Made by a program: the position numbers and the translations under genes
Assembly: GCA_017853375.1 (NCBI GenBank)
Contig: JAFMJP010000006.1
Coordinates: forward strand, 1 to 39,138
DNA from: Actinomycetota bacterium
Lineage (GTDB): Bacteria; Actinomycetota; Acidimicrobiia; Acidimicrobiales; Ilumatobacteraceae
DNA length: 39,138 nucleotides
Direction: 5' to 3'
Part shown: piece by piece, positions 1-7,916 of the stretch
Numbering within the stretch: the first letter of the stretch is position 1
Layout of the letters: each line of letters starts with the position of its first letter
The notes under the pieces: model-generated
Told to the model about the DNA's origin: nothing
Database searches by the model: none
The model's input: the letters and a program-made list of their open reading frames with translations, nothing else

Positions 1-161
1 ACCTCGAAGGTGGCACGGTGCTCACCAAGGCGCCAGACGCCGAGGCGTACACCAACGACATCGTGACGAAGGCACTCGACATCCTCGCGGGTCTCGGTGT
101 TGACACGTCCGGTTCGTCGTATGCACCAATCGAAGTCACCCTCAACGAAGGTGGCAACTAA
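1..161 (+). CDS. C-terminal end of a probable ABC transporter substrate-binding protein (partial)
   Basis: Only the last 52 codons are present, read in the frame that begins at base 3 and stops at TAA 159-161. The gene begins before the window. The tail reads as an alternating helix and strand (a helix around the stretch KALDILAGLGVD, then a final strand ending TLNEGGN). This resembles the C-terminus of extracellular ligand-binding receptors of branched-chain amino-acid type ABC systems. The resemblance is from memory and the fragment is short, so the assignment is tentative. A strong hairpin follows 44 bp after the stop and probably ends this transcript. Confidence 0.4.
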   Translation, partial: LEGGTVLTKAPDAEAYTNDIVTKALDILAGLGVDTSGSSYAPIEVTLNEGGN

Positions 162-205
162 GCAAGTTGACGAATTGCAGCAGTAGTTGCTGCGAAAGTC
201 GCACT

Positions 206-241
206 CGAGGGTGCGGGTTGCGAAAGCAGCCCGCACCCTCG
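206..241 (+). terminator. Rho-independent-like terminator hairpin
   Basis: Bases 206-217 are perfectly complementary to 230-241. The stem continues through a G-T wobble and three more pairs to a GAAA tetraloop at 222-225, giving about 16 bp in all. The 3' side is followed by a weakly T-rich stretch (TGTTTGTG). It lies downstream of the partial gene and before the methyltransferase, and it argues against the upstream start at 187 for the latter. Confidence 0.7.
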
Positions 242-276
242 GTGTTTGTGGGCGCAGTCGTGACAGACTGCAGATC

Positions 277-927
277 GTGAACGATGCCCGAGAGCATTGG
301 GATACTGCGTACGGGACGAAGTCGGTCGATGAACGCTCATGGTCGAGCGACGCCGAAACCTCCCTCCGACTGATCATTCGCCATGCGCCACAGCGTCATC
401 GGTCGATCGTCGATGTCGGCGCAGGGGCATCGCCGCTCGCCATGCGGCTGATCGCCGAAGGTTACGTCGACATCACGGTGGTGGACATTTCCCAGCGCGC
501 CCTTGATGAGGCCCGCGATTCGTCACCGCAGTCGTCGGTGGTGGTGTGGGTATGTGCAGACGTGCGTTCATGGGAATCCGGACGAACCTTCGACGTGTGG
601 CACGATCGTGCCGTATTGCATTTTTTGACGGACCCTGCCGATCGATTGGCGTATGCGCAGCGGGTTCAACAGTCGTTGAGCGACGACGGAATCCTCATCG
701 TTTCATGTTTTGCCGAAGACGGACCAGAGACGTGCTCGGGCTTGCCGGTGACGCGCGCATCACATCAGCAACTCGAGGAACTGTTCGGTGATGGTTTTGC
801 GGTGCTGGAAAAGTTCCGCGAAATTCACACCACCCCGTGGGGCAGTGGACAGCCGTTCAATTGGTTGGTGCTGCGCCGCAACTCGGCGCAGGAGCGACGA
901 GTGAGCAGGTGGCGTCAGCCGACGTAG
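277..927 (+). CDS. Class I SAM-dependent methyltransferase
   Basis: A 216-residue soluble protein with the class I methyltransferase fold. Motif I is the glycine-rich VDVGAGASPLAMRL near residues 45-58. It is followed by the acidic end of strand 2 (VVDIS) and by a WHDRAVLHFL motif near residue 110, where small-molecule methyltransferases of the Methyltransf_11/25 type often carry a similar sequence. The substrate cannot be told from the sequence. The frame is open back to 187, but that would put the terminator hairpin inside the gene, so GTG 277 is preferred; the protein then begins VNDAREHWDTAYG, as is usual for this group. Its 3' end overlaps the convergent aminotransferase gene by 13 bp. 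Confidence 0.8.
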   Translation: MNDAREHWDTAYGTKSVDERSWSSDAETSLRLIIRHAPQRHRSIVDVGAGASPLAMRLIAEGYVDITVVDISQRALDEARDSSPQSSVVVWVCADVRSWESGRTFDVWHDRAVLHFLTDPADRLAYAQRVQQSLSDDGILIVSCFAEDGPETCSGLPVTRASHQQLEELFGDGFAVLEKFREIHTTPWGSGQPFNWLVLRRNSAQERRVSRWRQPT

Positions 928-2258
928 TACTTGTCGGCGATGTTCAATGCCTCGTCGATGATGGCGAGACCCGTACGTAGGTCGGCCTCACTCGTGGTGC
1001 ACGGTGGCACCACATGGATTCGATTGAAGTGGGTGAATGGCCACATGCCTTGTTGTTTGCAGAACGCGACGATTTCTGCCATCGGCTTGGCGTCGGCACC
1101 CGATGCGTTGAACGGCACGTACGGTGCACGAGTATCGCGGTTCTTGACGAGTTCGATCGCCCAGAACATTCCGAGGCCACGGACGTCGCCAACCGACGGA
1201 TGCTTGTCCTTCAGGCGGTCAAGTTCGGGGGCGACGACGTTCTCGGCCATCTTGCGCACGTGCTCGAGCACCTTCTCTTCCTTGAAGATGTTGATCGATG
1301 CAACTGCGGCAGCGCAGGCGAGTGGATGACCCATGTAGGTGAGGCCACCCGGGTAGACGCGTTCCTTGAAGGAGTCGGCGATCTTCTGGCTGATGACCAC
1401 GCCGCCGAGTGGTACGTATCCGGAGTTGACTCCCTTGGCAAAACAGATGAGATCCGGCGTGACATGCCACTTGTTCACGGCGAACCACTCGCCGCAACGG
1501 CCGAAGCCGGCCATCACTTCGTCGCACATCATGACGATGCCGTACTTGGTGCACAAGTCACGGACGCCCTGCAGGTAGCCCTCTGGTGGAACCAGAATGC
1601 CGTTGGTGCCGACGACGGTCTCCATGCCGATCATTGCAACGGTGTGCGGGCCTTCCACCATCAGTACGTCTTCGAGGTGCTGGAGTGCACGCTCACACTC
1701 TTCTTTTTCGTTCGAGGAGTGGAATGCCGAGCGGTACGGGTACGGACCCCAGAACTTCACGGCGCCAGAAGCACCGGTTTCATTGGGCCAGCGACGCGGA
1801 TCACCGGTGAGGGCAATGGCACCGGACGTGGAACCGTGGTACGAGCGGTACATCGTAAGGATCTTGTGGCGACCCGTGTGCAGTTTGGCGAGTCGAACCG
1901 CATTCTCGGCTGCTTCGGCACCACCGTTGGTGAAGAACACCATGTTCAAGTCGCCTGGTGCAACCTCTGCGATGAGTCGTGCGGCTTCCGAACGCATGTC
2001 GTTGGCGTGGAATGGTGCGATGGTGCACATCTTCGCCGCGTAATCCTGGATGGCTTGTACGAGCTTGGGGTGTTGGTGGCCGATGTTGACGTTCACCAGC
2101 TGACTGGAGAAGTCCAGGAACTTCTTGCCGTTGGAGTCCCAGAAGTACGAACCCTCGGCCTTGACGACGTCGACGGGATCAATCAGACCTTGTGCCGACC
2201 ACGAATGAAACACGTGTTTTCGGTCGTCGAGATAGGCCTTGGTTTTCTCACTGGTCAT
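915..2258 (-). CDS. Class III PLP-dependent aminotransferase
   Basis: A 447-residue fold-type I aminotransferase that moves an amino group between an omega-amino donor and a 2-oxo acid through pyridoxal phosphate. The class III signature is clear: D246 in the CDEVMAGFGR motif would bind the pyridine nitrogen and K275 in CFAKGVNSGY would hold PLP. The FTNGGAEAAENA segment (residues 109-120) binds the cofactor phosphate. The N-terminal HSWSAQG... and SSQLVNVNIGHQHP segments resemble taurine or beta-alanine transaminases, but sequence alone does not fix the substrate. A TAGGCT element lies 6 nt before the ATG, consistent with a leaderless transcript. Its 3' end overlaps the convergent methyltransferase gene. 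Confidence 0.88.
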   Translation of the reverse strand: MTSEKTKAYLDDRKHVFHSWSAQGLIDPVDVVKAEGSYFWDSNGKKFLDFSSQLVNVNIGHQHPKLVQAIQDYAAKMCTIAPFHANDMRSEAARLIAEVAPGDLNMVFFTNGGAEAAENAVRLAKLHTGRHKILTMYRSYHGSTSGAIALTGDPRRWPNETGASGAVKFWGPYPYRSAFHSSNEKEECERALQHLEDVLMVEGPHTVAMIGMETVVGTNGILVPPEGYLQGVRDLCTKYGIVMMCDEVMAGFGRCGEWFAVNKWHVTPDLICFAKGVNSGYVPLGGVVISQKIADSFKERVYPGGLTYMGHPLACAAAVASINIFKEEKVLEHVRKMAENVVAPELDRLKDKHPSVGDVRGLGMFWAIELVKNRDTRAPYVPFNASGADAKPMAEIVAFCKQQGMWPFTHFNRIHVVPPCTTSEADLRTGLAIIDEALNIADKYYVG

Positions 2259-2264
2259 GTGGAA

Positions 2265-2270
2265 AGCCTA
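2265..2270 (-). promoter_or_regulatory. Probable -10 element of the aminotransferase (leaderless)
   Basis: TAGGCT on the minus strand fits the TANNNT consensus and ends 6 nt before the ATG at 2258. Transcription would start at or next to the start codon. No Shine-Dalgarno sequence is present. Confidence 0.5.
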
Positions 2271-2287
2271 CTTAGCGTGGCGTTGCG

Positions 2288-3568
2288 CTACGGGTGCAAG
2301 CCACGCAGCTGGTGTGCGTCGGCGAGTGCCTTTACGCCCAGGACCGAAGCTGCGCGGCGGTACGAGAGTTCGTGCTCCTGTGAGAACGCATGGAGCCGCT
2401 TGAACACCGAACGCATCGTCGACACCACCGAGGCATTGACTTCGTCCTCGTCCCACTGCAGGTGTGCGTAGTTCTGGCACTGTTCGAGGTACGAGCAGGT
2501 GACGCCACCTGCGTTGGCGTAGATGTCGGGCACCACGATGACGCCTCGATCATTCAAGATGTCGTCGGCGGCCGGAGTGAGGGGGCCGTTCGCACCTTCG
2601 ATGACGTACTTTGCGGTAAGGGTCTTGGCTTCGCGTACGTCCACCGCGCCACCGAGTGCGCACGGCATGGCGATATCGGAGGGGAGTGCGAACACGTCGG
2701 TGGAGCGCTCCACGCCACGTGCGATGACTTCGCCCACACCTGCATCGACCACGCTGCCGACGCCGCGCTGGGTTGCGCGCACCAGCGCCGTGATGTCGAG
2801 GCCCTTCTCACTGGCAATGACGCCACCGACGTCGGAGATTCCTACGATGCGTGCTCCCCATCCAGCGGCAAGTTGTGCCGCCCACATGCCGACGTTGCCA
2901 AAGCCTTGAATCACGATTCGCTTGCCTTCCAGTGACGTGCCTCGTGCCTGGCAGACCAACGACGCAGCTTCCACCACGCCGCGTCCCGTTGCCGAGTCGC
3001 GTCCGAGTGATCCACCGAGTGCCAAGGGTTTACCGGTGACCACCCCGGGCACTGCGTGTCCGACGCCGATGGAGTACTGATCCATGACCCATGCCATCAC
3101 TTGGGCGTTGGTGCCAACGTCGGGAGCGGGGACATCCTTGTCGGGACCCAGGAAGGCGAAGATCTCCGACACATAGCGACGGGTCACACGCTCCAACTCA
3201 CGCGGGCTCAACGACTTTGGGTCGATGGCAATTCCGCCCTTGGCACCGCCAAGCGGGAGGTTCATGAGTGCGGTCTTGAGCGACATTGCGGCAGCCAGCG
3301 AAACCGTTTCGTCACGATTCACCGAAGGGTGATAGCGAAGACCGCCCTTGCCCGGTCCGCGGGTGATGTTGTGCTGCACGCGCCACCCGGTGAAGCGAAC
3401 GCGGGTTCCGTCGTCACGCCGAATGGGAATCGACACCTCCAGCACTCGCCGCGGGGCGATGAGGTTCTCGATGACGCCGTCCTCGAGCTTCAGCCACTCG
3501 CCGGCCTCGCGCATGCGGTACTCCACCGAGGTGAGTGCCTGGTCGGCCGAGGGGTCTGTTGCTGTCAT
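2288..3568 (-). CDS. gdhA: Glu/Leu/Phe/Val-family (glutamate) dehydrogenase
   Basis: A 426-residue NAD(P)-dependent amino acid dehydrogenase, most likely glutamate dehydrogenase, linking 2-oxoglutarate plus ammonium with glutamate. The N-terminal ELFV domain has the substrate and catalytic lysine motifs GPGKGGLRYHP and LPLGGAKGGI and the PAPDVGT segment. The Rossmann domain has GFGNVG. The frame is open to an ATG at 3625. However, a -10-like TAACAT at 3601-3606 and a GGAG 10-14 nt upstream favour ATG 3568, which gives MTATDPSADQ and a normal family length. It diverges from amt-glnK across a gap holding a possible GlnR-type operator, which supports a role in nitrogen assimilation. Choice between glutamate and other amino acids is by context. 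Confidence 0.88.
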   Translation of the reverse strand: MTATDPSADQALTSVEYRMREAGEWLKLEDGVIENLIAPRRVLEVSIPIRRDDGTRVRFTGWRVQHNITRGPGKGGLRYHPSVNRDETVSLAAAMSLKTALMNLPLGGAKGGIAIDPKSLSPRELERVTRRYVSEIFAFLGPDKDVPAPDVGTNAQVMAWVMDQYSIGVGHAVPGVVTGKPLALGGSLGRDSATGRGVVEAASLVCQARGTSLEGKRIVIQGFGNVGMWAAQLAAGWGARIVGISDVGGVIASEKGLDITALVRATQRGVGSVVDAGVGEVIARGVERSTDVFALPSDIAMPCALGGAVDVREAKTLTAKYVIEGANGPLTPAADDILNDRGVIVVPDIYANAGGVTCSYLEQCQNYAHLQWDEDEVNASVVSTMRSVFKRLHAFSQEHELSYRRAASVLGVKALADAHQLRGLHP

Positions 3569-3600
3569 CGTTCTGCGTGGCTCCGTTGCCACTTGACAAA

Positions 3601-3606
3601 ATGTTA
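3601..3606 (-). promoter_or_regulatory. Probable -10 element of gdhA
   Basis: TAACAT on the minus strand matches TANNNT. It would start transcription near 3594, leaving a leader of about 26 nt that contains GGAG before ATG 3568. Confidence 0.35.
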
Positions 3607-3618
3607 GACGAACCAAAG

Positions 3619-3656
3619 AAAACATTCTGGAAACACTTCACACATGGGCGTGAAAC
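3619..3656. promoter_or_regulatory. Candidate GlnR-type operator between gdhA and amt
   Basis: Two GAAAC pentamers (3630-3634 and 3652-3656) lie exactly 22 bp apart. The half-sites expected 11 bp before each read AAAAC and CACAT. The actinobacterial GlnR consensus alternates GTNAC and GAAAC with 6-bp gaps, so the GAAAC positions fit fully and the GTNAC positions poorly. The site lies upstream of the -10 elements proposed for both divergent genes. Confidence 0.35.
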
Positions 3657-3666
3657 TTTGGTGATT

Positions 3667-3672
3667 TAAGGT
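3667..3672 (+). promoter_or_regulatory. Possible -10 element of amt
   Basis: TAAGGT matches TANNNT. It would give a leader of about 54 nt ending with the GGAGAG ribosome-binding site before ATG 3733. Confidence 0.3.
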
Positions 3673-3732
3673 CGTCAGCGCTGAGCCAACGTCGTCTCTG
3701 CGCAATGATCCACTACGCGAACGGAGAGAGCA

Positions 3733-4926
3733 ATGGACAGTGCAGGTTTGGTTTGGGTGTTGGTGTCGTCCGCACTCGTGTTGTTCATGACGCCTGGCTT
3801 GGCGTTTTTCTACGGGGGCATGGACCGACGTCGCAACGTCCTCAACATGCTGCTCATGAACTTCTACTGCGTTTTGGCGGTACCGGTGCTCTGGATGGTG
3901 CTCGGCTACTCGCTCGCACAGGTTCCATTCGAGAATGACTTCATCGGTGGCTTCGATTCGTTCTTGCTGAGCGACATCACGGCAGCCGGGGACGGCTCGA
4001 CATTGGCAACGATCGCCTTCCTGGGGATGTTCGCTGCAATCACGCCCGCACTCATCTCGGGTGCCGTCGCAGGACGAATGAAGTTCAGCGCGTGGGCAAT
4101 CTTCGTGCCGGTTTGGCTGTTCGTCGTGTACGTGCCGGTGTTCAAGTGGGTGTACGGCGGATGGTTGGGCCAGCGCGGTTCGCTGGACTTCGCCGGCGGC
4201 ACTGCAATTCACGTGAACGCGGGAATTGCGGCACTCGCCGCGGTGCTGGTGCTCGGGAAACGCAGGGTCGACCCATCCCCACCGCATTCGATGCCTCTCG
4301 TGATGATCGGGACGGGAATTCTGTGGTTCGGCTGGTTTGGTTTCAACGCCGGCTCAGCCTTGGCCGCAACCGGACAAGCCGCCCAAGCATTCATGAACAC
4401 CTTCCTCGCGGGAGCAGCTGCAGGTCTTGCGTGGATTCTCGTGGAGTGGATGCGAGACGGACGTCCGTCGAACCTTGGCGCAGCCTCTGGCATCGTTGCC
4501 GGACTCGTCGCAATCACACCTGCAGCCGGCTATGTATCCGGTGGTGCTCCACTGGCGATTGGCGCAATTGCCGGGGCGTTGTGCTGTTATGCGGTGCGAC
4601 TGAAGAACAGGTTGGGATACGACGACGCGCTCGACGTGGTGGGAGTCCACTTCGTCGGTGGTCTCGTCGGGTCGTTGCTCATCGGATTCTTCGCCAACCC
4701 GTCGTTCTTCGAGGGCAGCTTCAGCGAAGGAATCTTCTATGGCGGGTCCGCCGATCTGCTCATCGAACAGGCATTGGCCAACGGAGTCGCCATCGTGTGG
4801 TCGTTCATCCTCACGTTCGTCATCATGAAAGTGCTGGCCGTAACGGTCGGAGTTCGAGCCGAAGAACAGGCCGAACTCACCGGATTGGACCTCGCGTTGC
4901 ACTCAGAAACCGCATACCACGACTAA
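3733..4926 (+). CDS. amt: Ammonium transporter (Amt/MEP/Rh family)
   Basis: A 397-residue polytopic inner-membrane protein that carries ammonium into the cell. The sequence is almost continuously hydrophobic, with about 11 predicted membrane segments. The two pore histidines are visible: H160 in GTAIHVNAGIAALAA and H306 in VGVHFVGGLVGSLL. The family glycine-rich helices (FFYGGM near residue 26, WFGWFGFNAGSAL near residue 200) are intact. GGAGAG lies 4-9 nt before the ATG. The gene is 29 bp upstream of glnK, the usual amtB-glnK arrangement in which the PII protein plugs the channel when nitrogen is plentiful. The length matches the family. Confidence 0.95.
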   Translation: MDSAGLVWVLVSSALVLFMTPGLAFFYGGMDRRRNVLNMLLMNFYCVLAVPVLWMVLGYSLAQVPFENDFIGGFDSFLLSDITAAGDGSTLATIAFLGMFAAITPALISGAVAGRMKFSAWAIFVPVWLFVVYVPVFKWVYGGWLGQRGSLDFAGGTAIHVNAGIAALAAVLVLGKRRVDPSPPHSMPLVMIGTGILWFGWFGFNAGSALAATGQAAQAFMNTFLAGAAAGLAWILVEWMRDGRPSNLGAASGIVAGLVAITPAAGYVSGGAPLAIGAIAGALCCYAVRLKNRLGYDDALDVVGVHFVGGLVGSLLIGFFANPSFFEGSFSEGIFYGGSADLLIEQALANGVAIVWSFILTFVIMKVLAVTVGVRAEEQAELTGLDLALHSETAYHD

Positions 4927-4943
4927 TTCACCAGAACCGATAG

Positions 4944-5362
<419 letters not shown>

Positions 5363-5368
<6 letters not shown>

Positions 5369-5893
5369 CTTGCGTCGTTCGCGACGAGCAGCTCGCTTGG
5401 CTTCCTGCTCGGCAGCGTCGGGCTTTGCCCGCGCCACCGGGGCAGTCGTCGGAATCTTGAAACGATCATCCTCGTTCACGAGGCGGCGAAAGCCACCGAG
5501 TGCCACCGAGTACTGCACGGCCATGAGGCGTACGGCGTCGAGCGTGAACTTTTCCATGGCGTCCGGAATGACGGTTTGCAAGTCTTCGTACGACGGATCG
5601 TCGCTGGCCTCGCCGAGGGTATCGACGAAGTACTCGGTGCATGGTTCGCTGAGCAATACGCCGGCATCGATGATGGCCTTGCGGGCCACCATGCCGGTGC
5701 GAATACTGGCAGCAAGTGTGCTGGCGTCGTCGTACGCTCCACGGCGCAAACCCACACCTCGAGCGAAGGGATCTCGCAACTGCTCGGGCAATGCGAGCGC
5801 CAGGGCAGTGAGCGAATCATCAGAAATCGTGTTGAAGACGGCGACGTATCGCCGTTCAACAAGGATCTGATCACGGGCAAGGTTCATGGGCAC
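5363..5893 (-). CDS. Conserved-looking hypothetical protein
   Basis: A soluble protein of up to 176 residues with no family I recognise. It appears mainly helical, with no signal peptide or membrane segment. It ends in a strongly basic Ala/Lys/Arg tail (roughly residues 150-176, finishing RRERRKR) that could contact nucleic acid or the ribosome. The start may be GTG 5893 or ATG 5887, and no clear Shine-Dalgarno separates them. It lies downstream of and codirectional with the cold-shock gene, with a hairpin between them. Its stop codon lies in the third copy of the 36-bp repeat. Codon usage looks like its neighbours, supporting a real gene. Confidence 0.65.
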
Positions 5894-5928
5894 GATGAAT
5901 CAACTCTTGACAATCAAGACGAGAGACG

Positions 5929-5945
5929 ACGGGGCACTACCCCGT
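5929..5945 (-). terminator. Hairpin after the cold-shock gene
   Basis: A 6-bp stem (ACGGGG with CCCCGT) and a 5-nt loop lie just after the csp stop on the minus strand, followed by a pyrimidine-rich stretch. It is a short stem with a weak T tract. Confidence 0.4.
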
Positions 5946-5951
5946 GGCAAT

Positions 5952-6155
5952 TCAGCTGATGGCTTTGACGTTGTGCGCTTCGACACCCTTGCGGCCTTGA
6001 CCGAGTTCGAACTCGACCTGTTGGCCCGCAACGAGAGTGCGGCGCCCGGTGCCTTCGATGTTGGAGAAGTGCACGAAGACATCCTGCTCGCCATCGCGAG
6101 AGATGAATCCGAAACCCTTCTCGTCATTGAAGAACTTGACGGTACCGGTTGGCAT
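5952..6155 (-). CDS. Cold-shock domain protein (CspA family)
   Basis: A 67-residue single-stranded nucleic-acid chaperone that melts RNA structure, typical in length for the family. The OB-fold RNA-binding motifs are intact: RNP1 KGFGFI at residues 13-18 and RNP2 VFVHF at 26-30, with MPTGTVKFF at the N-terminus. The roughly 100-bp region upstream is gene-free and could hold a long 5' leader, as often seen in csp genes, but I cannot define a thermosensor in it. A hairpin follows the stop. Confidence 0.95.
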   Translation of the reverse strand: MPTGTVKFFNDEKGFGFISRDGEQDVFVHFSNIEGTGRRTLVAGQQVEFELGQGRKGVEAHNVKAIS

Positions 6156-6257
6156 GATTACTCATTTCTTTGTTTGCTATTGACGTATCGAGTGATATGT
6201 CGTACCTCCACACTACTGACGAGTGCGACGGTTTCCTAGCCCTTCTCTGCATTTTCT

Positions 6258-7103
6258 CTAGCGGGTGATCACCGCCTGCAACTCACGTACTCGAAGGTGG
6301 TGGGATGTGCCCAACCGAAGGTCGGGCAGGCGGCCGGACGCACCAAGGTTGGTGCGCCAGGTCACCGACCACACCACATCCAATCGGGCGCGGAACATAC
6401 CACTGTCACGCACCGAAGAGGGAACGGGATACTCGTACACGCAGTCGGTGGTGAGTACTCGTGAGATCAGCGGCGTCCACGGCACTCCGGGGCCGTCGCA
6501 CTCCACCACCTCGCCGCTGCCATCACCCGGATGAAACTCCAGCGACTGCGGCGTGGCGGTGGTGGTCATAGTGACTATGCCACGCGGCGTGGGCACTTGC
6601 GCCGTCACCGACACCGGCACCCACAGAGCGGGGTGCACCCAAAACCATGTGGGGGTTTTCACGACACCGCGGGTGGGCGGGGGCGAGAACGACTGATCCA
6701 AGAGCGGCACGCGCTCGCGCACCACGTCGCGTGACGACTCGGCGATGGTTTCGGTACTCACTTCCGGAACCCAGACCAGCAGTGAGGTCTCTTCCTTGGT
6801 GCATTCATGCAGCACCCATGTGGTGCCGTTCCATTCGCGTGTCGTGGCGCCGGTGCGACCACCGAGACCGTACGTGGGAATGGGCAAACTCCAGTCGCAC
6901 TTGGTGAGCGAGTGTTGGGAGTTGTAGGAAATCCCGGCGAAGATATGGTCACCGTCGACTCCCGCTTCACTTGCGTGCACCGCCGGTACACGCGGTGCGG
7001 GCAACGGACCGATCAGCACCAGCGCAAGAATTACCCACAACGTCTTTGCCGACGGAAACGCCGCGCACCACACCCGGCGCATCAAGTGCATCGAGCGTGT
7101 CAT
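6258..7103 (-). CDS. Exported hypothetical protein, coupled to the upstream lipoprotein
   Basis: A 281-residue protein of unknown function. The ATG at 7103 overlaps the stop of the upstream lipoprotein gene (ATGA), so the longer reading back to 7208 is rejected. An N-terminal basic stretch, a hydrophobic core (LWVILALVLIGPLP) and an AHA-like VHASEA site make a plausible signal peptide ending near residue 45. The mature part is rich in Trp, Pro, Thr and Val, with several Cys, and looks like an extracytoplasmic beta-rich protein. No enzyme motif is visible. Coupling suggests joint function with the lipoprotein. Confidence 0.7.
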   Translation of the reverse strand: MTRSMHLMRRVWCAAFPSAKTLWVILALVLIGPLPAPRVPAVHASEAGVDGDHIFAGISYNSQHSLTKCDWSLPIPTYGLGGRTGATTREWNGTTWVLHECTKEETSLLVWVPEVSTETIAESSRDVVRERVPLLDQSFSPPPTRGVVKTPTWFWVHPALWVPVSVTAQVPTPRGIVTMTTTATPQSLEFHPGDGSGEVVECDGPGVPWTPLISRVLTTDCVYEYPVPSSVRDSGMFRARLDVVWSVTWRTNLGASGRLPDLRLGTSHHLRVRELQAVITR

Positions 7104-7750
7104 ACGTTGCAGAACTTTTCTGCGGGTGATCGGCGTTCGATTCGTCTCGACCACAGGCGCCACGTGTCGTCGTTGCGGGCCAGTACCCACTCCACGCGAC
7201 GCGTCCACACCGTGGCGTCCAGGATGATGTCGCCGATCTCGGTGTCGGCCATGCTGGCATCGAAGAAGATCCGCGTGTCGTATTCACATGTGACGAGTCG
7301 AACCCGGTCGTTGCTCGATGCGGAAATGGACTCGATGCGCCACTCCAACGTGCCTTCGTTCGGTTTGGTGCGGAGTTGCTCGGTTGCGTAGTACGCGAGT
7401 GCATCTGCGAGCCGCGCGCGTTCGGGGGACTCGGGAGCAGTCGACAGTGAAACGTCGCAATTGCTCGGGCGGTGGAAGCACTTCGTCCAATCGGAAATGA
7501 GCGTCGTGAATCGCAGCTCCATTGCCGCAGCATCGAAGGTGCGATCGGTGTTGCCGACCATCTCCGGCGATGCCGAGGTGACTGTCGGTTCAGCATCGAT
7601 TGCAGTGGCTGTTGCGTCGTTGGTGACCGTTACCGGATCGGATTCGGCTGGCTCACCTACGTCAAAACTGAGTTCCGTTGGGGAAGCGCAACCCGTGAGC
7701 AGCGCTATCGCAATGAATGTGGCCATGTACCGCCGTGGACGACGCGACAT
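7100..7750 (-). CDS. Hypothetical lipoprotein
   Basis: A 216-residue lipoprotein. The start at ATG 7750 is chosen because AAGGAG lies 6 nt upstream and because it puts the lipobox LLTGC at residues 17-21 after a short basic N-terminus, giving C21 as the lipidated residue. A low-complexity Thr/Ala/Glu linker follows to about residue 60. The C-terminal half (WTKCF..., ALAYYATEQL..., RLVTCEYDT..., WRLWSRRIE) resembles a small alpha+beta domain of NTF2-like size, but this is only an impression. It is translationally coupled to the exported protein downstream. Confidence 0.75.
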   Translation of the reverse strand: MSRRPRRYMATFIAIALLTGCASPTELSFDVGEPAESDPVTVTNDATATAIDAEPTVTSASPEMVGNTDRTFDAAAMELRFTTLISDWTKCFHRPSNCDVSLSTAPESPERARLADALAYYATEQLRTKPNEGTLEWRIESISASSNDRVRLVTCEYDTRIFFDASMADTEIGDIILDATVWTRRVEWVLARNDDTWRLWSRRIERRSPAEKFCNV

Positions 7751-7871
7751 GAGTGGCTCCTTGTCTGGGATAGTGGGTATTTTTCGGTACTCACCGGCAC
7801 CGACTTGGAACCAGGAGTGACTTTGCCATAGGTGTGCACGCACGTGCGAAATCGTGCGTTGAATTTCCCGA

Positions 7872-7883
7872 GAACGTGCGTTC
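7872..7883. promoter_or_regulatory. Candidate LexA (SOS) box upstream of the HelD-type helicase
   Basis: GAACGTGCGTTC is a perfect match to GAACNNNNGTTC, and its centre fits the purine/pyrimidine pattern RNRY of the Gram-positive/actinobacterial SOS box. It ends 33 bp before the helicase ATG and would overlap the -35 region of the proposed promoter, where LexA would repress. Confidence 0.5.
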
Positions 7884-7895
7884 AAGGTCCGTCGG

Positions 7896-7901
7896 TAGAG
7901 T
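7896..7901 (+). promoter_or_regulatory. Possible -10 element of the helicase gene
   Basis: TAGAGT matches TANNNT and ends 15 nt before ATG 7917. Transcription would begin near 7908, leaving a very short leader without a Shine-Dalgarno. Confidence 0.4.
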
Positions 7902-7916
7902 TCATAAACCCCAAAA

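Noticed and set aside
1014-2471. 485-codon open frame antisense to the aminotransferase and the end of gdhA
   Set aside because: It spans parts of two well-supported genes, has low-complexity composition and no family resemblance.
3569-3625. Longer N-terminus for gdhA from ATG 3625
   Set aside because: It would put the proposed -10 element inside the gene. The extra residues (MFSLVRLTFC...) do not fit the family.
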